Shown here one piece after another: positions 50,364 through 59,827 of a DNA stretch of 64,000 nucleotides (positions within the stretch are counted from its first letter, which is position 1; each line of letters opens with the position of its first letter). The translations under genes were made by a program, and so were the position numbers. Origin of the DNA: Streptococcus mitis 17/34 (GTDB taxonomy: Bacteria; Bacillota; Bacilli; Lactobacillales; Streptococcaceae); the NCBI GenBank assembly GCA_000430305.1, contig ASZZ01000004.1, positions 1 through 64,000 of the forward strand. The letters are read 5' to 3'. The notes under the pieces are model-generated. The model was not told the DNA's origin and did no database searches. It saw nothing but the letters and a program-made list of their open reading frames with translations.

Positions 50364-51451
50364 ATGAACTTAGTAAAAAAATACACCCCGTTAATACTTT
50401 TTATAGGGCTGGTTGCTCTTGTAATTCTGAATGCATCGAGCTTTATATCAGGAGCAATCTCTCTCTTTGATGTAATATCAACCTTGATTTATGGTGCTGT
50501 TATTGCTTTTGTTCTTAATGTTCCTATGAAAAAAATTGAACAGTACTTAGTTAAATTGAAGGTAAAGGCAGAGTTGCGTCGTCCGATTGCATGGTACTTG
50601 TTTTCCTAGCTCTTATCTTAATCGTGATTGCTCTTTTGGTTTTGGTGCTTCCAACCCTTGCCCAGACTATTAGTCAGCTGGGAACAGTCCTTTCAACAGT
50701 CCTGACTCAACTTGGGAAATTGCTAGGCAGCTCGGAATTTGTAACCAAAGACATGTTGTCAACTATCGTATCAGGCATACAGGGACAATCTAGTTCTATT
50801 AGCCAAGCTTTGATAGGTTTTTTATCAGGTCTGACTAGTAATATCGGCAATATTTTTTCAAGTTTGATGAATGCCTTTTTGATTATAGTCTTCACCTTTT
50901 CATTTTTATCCAGTAAGGAACATTTGGCAGCGATGACGAGTCGACTTCTAAAAGTTTTTCTTCCAGAGAAGGTGGTGATAAAGTTGACTTACATTGGACA
51001 AGTAGCACTAGAGACTTATGACCAATTTTTGATGAGTCAGCTGATTGAAGCAGTTATCATAGGAGTTATGATAGCGGTTGGTTACAGCGTGTTTGGGATA
51101 CCCTATGGAGTAATGACAGGTATCTTTGCAGGAGTGCTATCGTTCATTCCTTATGTAGGGCCTATGATTGCTTGTGTTGTGGGAGCGATTTTTATCTTCA
51201 CAGTGAGTCCTACTCAAGCCTTACTTTCTCTTCTTCTATATCAAGTTATACAGCTGATTGAAGGAAACCTTATTTATCCTAGAGTTGTAGGTCAGTCTAT
51301 TGGTTTGCCAGCTATTTTCACGCTTGCGGCTGCTAGTATTGGAGGGAATCTTTTCGGACTACTTGGAATGATATTCTTTACCCCCGTATTTGCTGTTATC
51401 TATCGACTGGTTAAAGAATTTGTCGTCGCAAAGGAAAATCAGGTAGATTAA
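50364..51451 (+). pseudogene. AI-2E family (PerM-like) permease, frameshifted
   Basis: About 362 residues with seven or eight helices. The family hallmark is the C-terminal region GYSVFGIPYGVMTGIFAGVL with FIPYVGPMIACVVGA and YQVIQLIEGNLIYPRVVG. The frame breaks at about 50600 where TACTTG-TTTTCC lacks one base; restoring it fuses both parts. The rest is intact, so an assembly error is likely. Function in this branch is unclear (small-molecule or ion/proton antiport). Confidence 0.82.
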
Positions 51452-51589
51452 GAAAAACTAAATTTAATAAGATATACTGAGAAGAGAGTGAGAGATTCTC
51501 TTCTCTTTTATTTTTAAATACTTTGCTACAAAAAGCTATTGGACGTCAAAAAAAGCCTTGCAACCAAGGATTTTTCCTGTTGATTTAGA
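51452..51589. terminator. PerM terminator and att-like hairpin, copy 3
   Basis: GAGAAGAGAGTGAGAGATTC-TCTTCTC hairpin at about 51480-51507 ends perM. AAAAAGCCTTGCAACCAAGGATTTTTCC (51550-51577) is the same hairpin that precedes each tRNA-Lys-like sequence in this region. Confidence 0.65.
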
Positions 51590-51661
51590 TGCCCCTACAA
51601 GGCTCGAACCTGCGCCCCATAGCTTAAGAGTCTACTGCTCTACCGACTGATCTAAGAAGGC
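51590..51661 (-). pseudogene. Decayed tRNA-Lys-like sequence (pseudo-tRNA)
   Basis: The minus strand reads GCCTTCTTAGATCAGTCGG... with a D-arm, an anticodon loop CTCTTAA (CUU) and a T-arm (GCAGGTTCGAGCCTTGT). One G of the 3' acceptor strand is missing, two acceptor pairs and one or two anticodon-stem pairs are lost. It is 72 nt and aligns along its length with the functional tRNA-Lys at 52593-52665. Confidence 0.7.
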
Positions 51662-51722
51662 AAATAAAAAGCTGAGAATGTAACTTCCCAGCTTTTTTAA
51701 TATGCCCAAAATGGCAGCTAGA

Positions 51723-52238
51723 TTATTTACGAAAGGCATCAAGGATATAGGTGAAACCAACAATTAAAAATGCAAAGGCAACGACATAAACGACAAAGAC
51801 ACTTGTAGCTACTGGATTGAACAAAATCACTAGACCTAGTAAAAATGCAAGCAACGCTATCCACATGATATGGTTGCCAATAATAGGGAAAATCAATCCC
51901 AGACGATTGCCTTTAAAGAAAGCTATAATGGCTTCTACAATTAACCAAATTCCTAAAATAGTTGGAATGACAACTGGTAGCGTCACAAAGCCATAGGCAA
52001 CGAGGTAAAGAGCCAAGAGAAGATTAACAATCCCTTGGAAAAGATGAGCTGGTGAGCGAAGCACTTTTGGTACAGAGAAATAGCCTAAAATAGCTGCTAT
52101 AGAAGCAACCAGTAAACCAAATGCAATCCACCAGCTGTAAGCAACAAGATTAGCTACTGGGTCTGTAAATAGAAAGAGTGCTAAAAGGACAAAAACAACT
52201 CCTGCAAGGAATAGCAGTAAACGATTAGAAAATTTCAT
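51723..52238 (-). CDS. HdeD/DUF308 family membrane protein
   Basis: A 171-residue protein of six helices in three hairpin pairs, each with the DUF308 pattern (FLAGVVFVLLALFLF, GFGLLVASIAAILGYF-like text, LGIWLIVEAIIAFFKG). HdeD proteins are linked to acid resistance in enterics. It shares the fold with the N-terminus of the 49065 protein, and both lie in the same tRNA-adjacent island. Confidence 0.85.
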   Translation of the reverse strand: MKFSNRLLLFLAGVVFVLLALFLFTDPVANLVAYSWWIAFGLLVASIAAILGYFSVPKVLRSPAHLFQGIVNLLLALYLVAYGFVTLPVVIPTILGIWLIVEAIIAFFKGNRLGLIFPIIGNHIMWIALLAFLLGLVILFNPVATSVFVVYVVAFAFLIVGFTYILDAFRK

Positions 52239-52592
52239 TTCAATACCCCCTATATAGTATAGTATAGTTTGATAATAAAAATATTATACACCTTTTTAGA
52301 GGAAATATCAATAAACAAAATGGAAAATTTGGAAGTTTCAGTCTGATTTATGAAAAGAAAATCAGTTTTTATTATTTTGAAAATAAAAAGAGAAGATAAA
52401 ATTTGTCTTCTCTACATGAAAATATTGTATGGAATCAAAGCAAAAGTAACTGGCTTTACACTATTTGTAAAGATGTAATTTGATTCAAAAAGAAAAGATA
52501 GATTTAAAATGTGGGACAAATGATGGGGTAAATCAGTTATAGACAAGCAAAAAAAGCCTTGATTTACAAGGCTTTTTCCTGTTGTATTTAGA
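52239..52592. other. Intergenic with hairpins, near tRNA-Lys
   Basis: Contains the HdeD promoter area, a hairpin AGAGAAGATAAA-ATT-TGTCTTCTCT (52389-52413), a TTTAAAATGTGGGACAAATG stretch similar to the att-repeat tails (52502-52530), and the hairpin AAAAAGCCTTGATTTACAAGGCTTTTTCC (52551-52579) that terminates the 6S/tRNA-Lys transcript. Confidence 0.6.
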
Positions 52593-52665
52593 TGCCCCCT
52601 ACAGGGATCGAACCTGTGACCCACGGATTAAGAGTCCGCTGCTCTGCCAGCTGAGCTAAGGAGGC
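52593..52665 (-). tRNA. tRNA-Lys (CUU)
   Basis: The minus strand begins GCCTCCTTAGCTCAGCTGGC; the anticodon loop is CTCTTAA with anticodon CTT, the T-arm is ACAGGTTCGATCCCTGT and the acceptor 3' strand AGGGGGC pairs fully with GCCTCCT; discriminator A, no encoded CCA. All stems are intact. Its 3' end is the apparent attB for past integrations at 45.1, 48.5 and 51.6 kb. Confidence 0.95.
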
Positions 52666-52670
52666 AAAGA

Positions 52671-52866
52671 AAAAAGCTGTATTGGTGCCGAAACTTCACG
52701 GTTTGTATTGAACCCGCGCAATTAAGCAGGTGGGCAACTCGCTCTAACTGAAGCTGTTTCCGTGTGAGACGGCCTACATGCTGTTAGAAGACTTTTGTTT
52801 CCCTAATAATACAAAAAATAGTCGGTCAACACTTAAGTGTGAAGTCGTACACCACAGCGTTTCTAT
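52671..52866 (-). ncRNA. ssrS: Probable 6S RNA
   Basis: A minus-strand transcript of about 195 nt from a promoter TTGATT (52900-52895), 16 bp, TATTAT (52878-52873). Its two ends pair: GCTGT and GGTG at the 5' side with CACC and ACAGC at the 3' side, then ACTTCAC with GTGAAGT further in. The centre (GCCGTCTCACACGG, GAGTTGCCCACC) would form the open bubble. Length, long-hairpin topology and position upstream of tRNA-Lys suggest 6S RNA, which binds RNA polymerase with SigA. Assignment is by shape, not by database. Confidence 0.72.
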
Positions 52867-52929
52867 GTTTATATAATACCACTTTTTCAAAAAAAATCAA
52901 GAGGAAAGTGCAATTTTTTGAAAAGGATT

Positions 52930-54199
52930 TCAGATTTTTCGCAAACGGTCGATAGCTTCCTTTCTTTGAGCCAAAGCCCGTTCATATTTACCAGTATCTT
53001 CTGCTTGGAAATAGTGATGATTGCGAATTTTTTCTGGCAGATAGTCTTGCTTGACCCAATTTCCAGGATAGTTGTGTGGATAGAGATAGTCTTGGGCATT
53101 CCCCAGTTCCTTGCTTCCACTGTAGTGCCCATCACGCAGGTGTCGCGGAATAGGCAAGTGCCTGATGTTTTGAGGTCAGCAAGTGCCTTGTCCATAGCCA
53201 CGTATGCTGAGTTGGATTTTGGAGAAAGGGCCAAATCAATCACGACATTGGCAATGAGAATGCGGGCTTCTGGGAAACCAATCCTTTGTGCAGCATCCAG
53301 AGCAGTCACGGTGTGAATCTGGGCTTCAGGATTGGCCAAACCGATATCTTCATAGGCGATAACAGTCAAGCGACGCGCGAGACTTGGCAAATCACCAGCC
53401 TCAATCAAGCGGGCAGCATAGTGAAGACTGGCATCAACATCTGAGCCACGGATAGACTTTTGCAGGGCTGAGAGAACATCATAGTGCCCATCCCCATCCT
53501 TATCCATAGTAATGTAGCTTCTCTGAAGACTATTTTCCATGATGTCTAGAGTAATATGGCGAATGCCTCATCATTCTCAGGGGTAGAAAGAACAGCCAAG
53601 TCCAGTGAGTTGAAGGCAGAACGCAGGTCTCCGTTTGTAGAAGTTGCGATGAAATCCAGCGCATCCTCATCTAGTTCTACTGGAAAATCAAAACCACGTT
53701 CAGGGTTATTTAGAGCTATCTGAAGTGCCTCTTTGACGTCTTGGTTAGACAGAGGTTCCAACTCAAAAATTTGAACACGGCTACGAATGGCAGGAGTGAC
53801 AGAAAAGAAAGGATTTTCTGTAGTTGCTCCAATCATGATGACTAGTCCACTTTCCAAGAGAGGCAAAAGGAAGTCTTGCTTGGTTTTATCTAGTCTATGA
53901 ATCTCGTCTAGTAATAGGACGAGACCACCAGAGAATTTAGCCTCTTCGGCGATTTCTTGCAGTCGTTTTTTACTATCAACTGTCGCATTGAAAGTTCGAA
54001 AGGCATACTTGGTCGTCCCTGCGATGGCAGAGGCAATACTGGTCTTGCCGATTCCCGGAGGTCCATAAAGAATCATGGAGGACAGGCGGTTGGCTTCCAC
54101 CATGCGGCGGATGATTTTTCCTTGTCCGACCAGATGTTCCTGACCAATGACCTGGTCGATGGTTTTAGGGCGCATGCGAAGCGCGAGATTGTCTGGCAT
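52930..54199 (-). pseudogene. rarA: Replication-associated recombination protein RarA (MgsA), two frameshifts
   Basis: The AAA+ domain has Walker A GPPGIGKTS, Walker B LLLDEIHR, sensor 1 GATTENP, and the C-terminal tetramerisation and helical domains follow. Joined across breaks near 53553 and 53162 it gives about 423 residues, the usual length. Each break needs one extra base; the second lies at GGC(C)ACTTGCC, the C-run. No other decay is seen, so sequencing error is likely. RarA acts at stalled replication forks. Confidence 0.87.
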
Positions 54200-54314
54200 A
54201 GCAGTCCTTTCTAACGTGGATTTTCTGATGTATATGTGGTAAGATGGTAGTATCTATTTTAGCATATTTCCGAGCAATCGGGGCGATTTAAGAGTCGCAT
54301 AGAAAGAGGACAAA

Positions 54315-54785
54315 ATGGCAACATATGGATTTTTAGATGTTTTACAAGAAGAGTTGGAGAAGAATTTTCCCTTTGACTTTGAGATTAGTTGGGACAAGCG
54401 CAATCACGCGGTTGAAGTGAGCTTTTTATTGGAAGCGCAAAACGATACAGGTGTGGAGATGGTGGATGAAGACGGAGAAGTGTCATCAGATGATATTCTC
54501 TTTGAGGAAGCAGTGCTTTTTTACAATCCTGCCAAGTCAACAGTCAATGCAGAAGACTATTTGACGGTCATTCCTTACCTACCTAAAAAAGGTTTTTCTC
54601 GTGAATTTTTAGCTTACTTTACCCTTTTCCTCAAAGATACTGCCGAGGTTGGGCTAGATGCGCTCATGGATTTTTTGGAAGACCCTGAAGCCGAAGAATT
54701 TGTCATGGAATGGAACCAAGAAGTCTTTGAAGAAGGAAAAGTTGGCTTGGAAGAGGGAGAGTTCTATCCTTATCCGAGATACTAG
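54315..54785 (+). CDS. DUF3013 family protein
   Basis: A 156-residue acidic protein (YGFLDVLQEELEKNFPFDFE at the N-terminus; charged tail EEGKVGLEEGEFYPYP). The family is streptococcal/lactococcal and uncharacterised. It precedes a NUDIX gene by 9 bp, and then prmA and rsmE, an order common in streptococci. The start follows AAAGAGGAC. Confidence 0.8.
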   Translation: MATYGFLDVLQEELEKNFPFDFEISWDKRNHAVEVSFLLEAQNDTGVEMVDEDGEVSSDDILFEEAVLFYNPAKSTVNAEDYLTVIPYLPKKGFSREFLAYFTLFLKDTAEVGLDALMDFLEDPEAEEFVMEWNQEVFEEGKVGLEEGEFYPYPRY

Positions 54786-54794
54786 GAGTTTGAC

Positions 54795-55223
54795 ATGGAA
54801 ATTGAAATTTCTGATTTCACAGGCTGCAAGATTGCTTTGTTTTGTGGGGATAAGGTCTTGACTATCTTACGCGATGATAAGGCAAGCATTCCCTGGCCCA
54901 ATATGTGGGAGTTGCCCGGTGGGGGACGCGAGGGGGATGAAAGTCCTTTTGAGTGTGCGGCGCGTGAAGTTTATGAAGAGCTGGGAATTCATCTGACTGA
55001 GGATTGTCTGCTTTGGGCGAAGGTTTACCCAAGTATGCTTTTTGCGGATAAACAATCCGTTTTTCTAGTTGGCAAGTTGGCTCAGGAACAGTTTGATAGT
55101 ATCGTCTTTGGCGACGAAGGGCAGGGCTATCAGCTCATGAATGTTGAGGAGTTTCTTAGTTCCAGTCAAGTTGTACCTCAGTTGCAAGAGAGACTAAAAG
55201 ATTATTTAAAAGTAAGTGATTAG
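54795..55223 (+). CDS. NUDIX hydrolase
   Basis: A 142-residue NUDIX protein. The NUDIX box spans residues about 38-60 (GGGREGDESPFECAAREVYE followed by ELG), with the REVYEEL core. It likely cleaves a nucleoside diphosphate derivative. The N-terminus (SDFTGCKIALFCGDKVLTIL) fits the MutT-like fold. It is co-transcribed with DUF3013. Confidence 0.88.
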   Translation: MEIEISDFTGCKIALFCGDKVLTILRDDKASIPWPNMWELPGGGREGDESPFECAAREVYEELGIHLTEDCLLWAKVYPSMLFADKQSVFLVGKLAQEQFDSIVFGDEGQGYQLMNVEEFLSSSQVVPQLQERLKDYLKVSD

Positions 55224-55359
55224 AAAGGATGGTTCAGTTACATTTCTAAACTGAACCCGCCCTAAACACTGTGCCAAAAAGATAAACTTCTCTTAGACAC
55301 AAGCGTCTTCAGAGAATTTCCTATTTGGCTTTGTGTTTTACGGGCTTGGTATCTTAATG

Positions 55360-56310
55360 ATGGAAACATGGCAAGAGTTAAAAGTTACAGTTAAGCGTGA
55401 GGGAGAGGAGTTAGTTTCTAATCTCTTGATTGAGTTAGGTGCCCAGGGTGTTGCGATTGAAGACAGCATGGACTATGTGGGAAATGTTGACCGCTTTGGT
55501 GAAATTTTCCCAGAGGTGGAGCAGCAAGAAGAAATCGTAGTGACCGCCTACTACCCTGACACGGTGGATGTGGCAGTGGTTGAGGCGGACTTACAGGCTC
55601 GCTTAGCAGAATTGACAGACTTTATGGATCTGGGTGAGGTCAAGATGGGCACGACCGCCTTGGCTGAGGAAGACTGGGCAGACAACTGGAAGAAATACTA
55701 CGAACCAGCTCGCATTACTCATGATTTGACCATCGTCCCGTCATGGACGGACTATGAGGCGACTGCTGGGGAAAAGATTATCAAGCTGGATCCTGGTATG
55801 GCCTTTGGGACTGGAACGCATCCAACGACCAAGATGAGCCTCTTTGCCTTGGAGCAGGTCCTTCGTGGTGGCGAAACGGTGCTGGATGTGGGGACTGGTT
55901 CAGGTGTCCTTTCCATTGCCAGCTCTCTTCTGGGCGCTAAGGAAATTTTCGCCTATGACCTAGATGATGTAGCAGTTCGTGTGGCTCAGGAAAATATTGA
56001 GCTCAACCCTGGCATGGAAAACATCCATGTAGCTGCAGGTGACTTGCTCAAGGGTGTTGAGATTGAGGCAGATGTCATCGTTGCTAATATCTTGGCGGAT
56101 ATCCTCATTCATCTGACGGAGGATGCCTATCGCTTGGTCAAGGATGAAGGCTACCTCATCATGAGTGGGATTATCAAGGACAAGTGGGACATGGTGCGCG
56201 AGTCGGCTGAATCAGCTGGATTTTTCCTTGAAACCCACATGATTCAAGGAGAATGGAATGCCTGTGTCTTTAAGAAAACTAAGGATATTTCAGGTGTGAT
56301 TGGAGGCTAG
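55360..56310 (+). CDS. prmA: Ribosomal protein L11 methyltransferase
   Basis: About 316 residues from ATG 55360. The N-terminal ferredoxin-like domain binds L11; the methyltransferase domain has [15 protein letters not shown] (SAM loop) and [11 protein letters not shown], and [15 protein letters not shown] upstream. It trimethylates L11. It overlaps nothing but is 1 bp from rsmE start, a conserved pair. A hairpin (GGTTCAGTT / AACTGAACC, 55230-55255) lies in the upstream gap. Confidence 0.94.
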   Translation: METWQELKVTVKREGEELVSNLLIELGAQGVAIEDSMDYVGNVDRFGEIFPEVEQQEEIVVTAYYPDTVDVAVVEADLQARLAELTDFMDLGEVKMGTTALAEEDWADNWKKYYEPARITHDLTIVPSWTDYEATAGEKIIKLDPGMAFGTGTHPTTKMSLFALEQVLRGGETVLDVGTGSGVLSIASSLLGAKEIFAYDLDDVAVRVAQENIELNPGMENIHVAAGDLLKGVEIEADVIVANILADILIHLTEDAYRLVKDEGYLIMSGIIKDKWDMVRESAESAGFFLETHMIQGEWNACVFKKTKDISGVIGG

Positions 56311-56311
56311 C

Positions 56312-57040
56312 ATGCAGCAGTATTTTGTAAAAGGCAGTGCAGTCTCTCCTGTTACCATTGAGGACAAGGAAACCAGCAAGCATATGTTTCAGGTCATGCG
56401 CTTGAAGGGAGAGGATGAGGTGACCTTAGTCTTTGATGATGGGATTAAGCGCTTGGCGCGTGTGCTGGATGTGGAAAATCGTCAGTTTGAATTGGTAGAA
56501 GAACTAGATGACAATGTGGAACTGCCAGTTCAAGTGACCATCGCATCCGGCTTTCCTAAGGGAGATAAGTTGGAGTTCATTACTCAGAAAGTAACCGAAC
56601 TGGGTGCCAGCCAAATCTGGGCCTTTCCTGCCGATTGGTCAGTAGCCAAATGGGATGGCAAGAAATTGGGCAAAAAAGTTGAAAAACTAGAAAAAATTGC
56701 CCTTGGAGCGGCAGAACAAAGCAAGCGTAATCTGGTCCCAAGTATCAAGCTTTTTGAGAAGAAAGCTGACTTTCTAGCACAATTGGACCAGTTTGACTCT
56801 ATCATAGTGGCCTATGAAGAATCAGCAAAAGAAGGAGAAGTCGCTGCACTCTTACAAGCAGTCGCTGGTCTTGAAAAAGGAGCCAAATTGCTCTTTATAT
56901 TTGGACCAGAAGGCGGTCTCTCACCAGCAGAAATTGAAAGTTTTGAAGCTAAAGGAGCTGTTTTGGCAGGTCTTGGTCCTCGCATTTTGAGAGCAGAAAC
57001 AGCGCCGCTCTATGCTTTATCAGCCTTAGTGTTTTATTAG
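56312..57040 (+). CDS. rsmE: 16S rRNA m3U1498 methyltransferase
   Basis: A 242-residue SPOUT methyltransferase from ATG 56312 (GGAGG upstream). N-terminal PUA-like domain (HMFQVMRLKGEDEV) and knotted C-terminal domain with FIFGPEGGLSPAEIE and LGPRILRAETAPLYAL. It methylates U1498 of 16S rRNA. Confidence 0.95.
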   Translation: MQQYFVKGSAVSPVTIEDKETSKHMFQVMRLKGEDEVTLVFDDGIKRLARVLDVENRQFELVEELDDNVELPVQVTIASGFPKGDKLEFITQKVTELGASQIWAFPADWSVAKWDGKKLGKKVEKLEKIALGAAEQSKRNLVPSIKLFEKKADFLAQLDQFDSIIVAYEESAKEGEVAALLQAVAGLEKGAKLLFIFGPEGGLSPAEIESFEAKGAVLAGLGPRILRAETAPLYALSALVFY

Positions 57041-57064
57041 AATTAGAGAAATAAGAGGAAGAAA

Positions 57065-58860
57065 ATGGAACAAAAACACCGTTCAGAATTTCCAGAGAAG
57101 GAACTTTGGGATTTAACAGCCCTATACCAAGACCGTGAGGATTTCTTGCGTGCAATCGAGAAGGCTCGCGAAGATATTAACCAATTTAGTCGTGATTACA
57201 AGGGCAATTTGCATACTTTTGAAGATTTCGAGAAGGCTTTTGCGGAATTGGAGCAAATCTACATCCAGATGAGCCATATTGGCAACTATGGTTTTATGCC
57301 TCAGACGACAGACTATAGCAATGAAGAATTTGCCAATATTGCCCAAGCTGGGATGGAATTTGAAACAGATGCCAGCGTAGCTCTTACCTTCTTTGACGAT
57401 GCCTTGGTGGCTGCAGATGAGGAAGTCTTGGACCGTTTGGGTGAATTACCTCATTTGACAGCAGCCATTCGTCAGGCCAAAATCAAAAAAGCTCACTACC
57501 TAGGAGCAGATGTGGAGAAAGCTTTGACTAATCTCGGAGAAGTCTTCTACAGTCCGCAGGATATTTACACTAAGATGCGAGCTGGGGACTTTGAAATGGC
57601 CGACTTTGAAGTCAATGGTAAAATCTACAAAAACAGCTTTGTCACCTATGAGAATTTCTACCAAAATCACGAGGACGCTGAGGTTCGTAAGAAATCTTTC
57701 CGTTCCTTCTCGGAGGGACTTCGTAAGCACCAAAATACGGCTGCAGCAGCTATCTAGCCCAAGTCAAGTCTGAAAAATTATTGGCAGATATGAAGGGCTA
57801 CGACTCAGTCTTTGATTATCTTCTGGCTGAGCAAGAAGTGGATCGTGCCATGTTTGACCGCCAGATTGACCTCATCATGAAGGATTTTGCGCCAGTTGCC
57901 CAGAGATACCTCAAGCATGTTGCCAAGGTAAATGGTCTTGAAAAGATGACCTTTGCAGACTGGAAATTGGACTTGGACAGCGCCCTTAATCCTCAAGTGA
58001 CCATTGACGACGCCTATGATTTGGTTATGAAGTCAGTAGAACCTTTGGGACAAGAGTATTGTCAGGAAGTTGCTCGCTATCAAGAAGAGCGCTGGGTGGA
58101 CTTTGCTGCTAACAGTGGCAAGGATTCCGGCGGTTATGCGGCGGATCCATATCGCGTGCACCCTTATGTCCTCATGAGTTGGACAGGTCGTTTGAGTGAT
58201 GTCTATACCCTGATTCATGAAATCGGCCATTCTGGTCAATTCATCTTTTCGGACAATCATCAGAGTTACTTCAATGCCCACATGTCTACCTACTATGTCG
58301 AGGCGCCTTCGACCTTCAATGAATTGCTACTCAGTGACTACTTAGAGCACCAGTCTGATGACCCTCGTCAAAAACGTTTCGCCCTTGCCCACCGCTTGAC
58401 AGATACCTACTTCCATAACTTTATTACCCATCTCTTGGAAGCTGCCTTCCAGCGTAAGGTTTATACACTGATTGAAGAAGGAGAGACCTTTGGAGCAAGC
58501 AAACTCAACAGCATTATGAAGGAAGTCTTGACAGACTTCTGGGGAGACGCCATTGAAATTGATGACGATGCGGCCTTGACTTGGATGCGCCAAGCTCACT
58601 ACTACATGGGCTTGTATAGTTACACTTACTCTGCTGGTCTTGTCATCTCGACAGCTGGTTATCTTCATCTGAAACATTCAGAAACTGGAGCTGAAGACTG
58701 GCTCAATCTCCTCAAATCAGGTGGTAGCAAGACACCACTTGAGTCAGCCATGATTATCGGTGCTGATATTTCAACAGACAAACCACTCCGTGATACCATT
58801 CAATTCTTGTCAGACACTGTTGACCAGATTATCGACTACAGTGCCCAGTTGGGAGAGTAA
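57065..58860 (+). pseudogene. pepF: Oligoendopeptidase F (PepF/PepB), frameshifted
   Basis: The joined frames encode about 598 residues of an M3B metallopeptidase. The zinc motif is HEIGH in TLIHEIGHSGQ, with the second Glu in EAPSTFNELL. The frame breaks at about 57750 (GCAGCAGC-TATCTAGCC lacks one base). The C-terminal part is otherwise intact. It trims oligopeptides of about 7-17 residues in the cytosol. Sequencing error is likely. Confidence 0.9.
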
Positions 58861-58888
58861 AGATTGGACAGAGTTTTAGGAGAATAAT

Positions 58889-59671
58889 ATGAATAGAATC
58901 AAAGAATGGCTAGAGCAAGATCCCAAAAGAATGCTTTTTATCAAAATTGGTCTAGTTTTGTTGGGAATCATTTTATTGATTGCTCTACCTACTCTCTATC
59001 TTGTTTTGAGTGGAGTCGGTATTTGGTATTTTGTAAAGAAAGCACCAGATATTCGAAAAAGAAATTTAATGATAGGGCTTTTCATTGTTAGTTTTGTTGT
59101 AGTTGCTCTCCAAACCCCAACAGTCACAAAGGAAACTTCATCTTCTCAGTCAGAAACTAAGCAGACTGTGACATCTACTGCTTCGACATCTTCAACGACG
59201 GATACTTCATCTAGCATAGAGGAGGCGAAACGAATCGAAGACGAGAAAAAAGCTAAAGAAAAAGCAGAAGAAGAGAGAATTGCCAAAGAAAAAGCTGCAA
59301 ATGAGTTGCAAGAAAAAGGTGAAGACTTAGTCAAACAATTGGAAGAAAATCAAGATGCGAGTCAGGTGAAGTCTGTCAAAGAAACAGTTAATCAGATTGA
59401 AAATAACGATAAAAAGGCAGAATTGCTCGATAGGATAGGTGCGGTTGAATCATTAATTTCTCAAAAAGAAGAAGAGAAAAGAATTGCTCATGAAGCTGAG
59501 ACTAAAGCCCAACAGCAAGATAGAATAGTCTATGTTGCAGACCATGGGAATGCGAAAGTTTATTGGTATAGTAAGGATAGAATGCCTTCAAAAACTAATA
59601 AAGCCAACGTTGTCGAGATGACAGAGGCTGATGCAATTGCTGCAGGAAAACGTCCATCTAAAAAAGAATAA
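58889..59671 (+). CDS. Membrane protein with coiled-coil linker and C-terminal YVADHG domain
   Basis: A 260-residue protein with two N-terminal helices (about 18-45 and 58-72), a Ser/Thr-rich stretch (STASTSSTTDTSSS), a long charged coiled coil (about 110-205) and a C-terminal module YVADHGNAKVYWYSKDRMPS followed by MTEADAIAAGKRPS. That module resembles the short metal/nuclease-like C-terminal repeats of streptococcal surface proteins. Starts 28 bp after the pepF stop. Function not known. Confidence 0.65.
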   Translation: MNRIKEWLEQDPKRMLFIKIGLVLLGIILLIALPTLYLVLSGVGIWYFVKKAPDIRKRNLMIGLFIVSFVVVALQTPTVTKETSSSQSETKQTVTSTASTSSTTDTSSSIEEAKRIEDEKKAKEKAEEERIAKEKAANELQEKGEDLVKQLEENQDASQVKSVKETVNQIENNDKKAELLDRIGAVESLISQKEEEKRIAHEAETKAQQQDRIVYVADHGNAKVYWYSKDRMPSKTNKANVVEMTEADAIAAGKRPSKKE

Positions 59672-59827
59672 GATAGTCATTTGCGGATGGCTTTTATATA
59701 ATCATACTGAAATTACGGAAAAAATAGTTGTTTTATCCCTTTCCTTATATTTTCCAAACAATTTTCTTGAAAGCCTTTCTTACTTTTGATAGACTAGTAT
59801 CTAGTTTTTGAAAAAAGGAGAAAGAAA

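Noticed and set aside
52412-52624. Minus-strand frame overlapping the tRNA-Lys
   Set aside because: Part of it is the tRNA itself and the rest is the hairpin region; not a protein gene.
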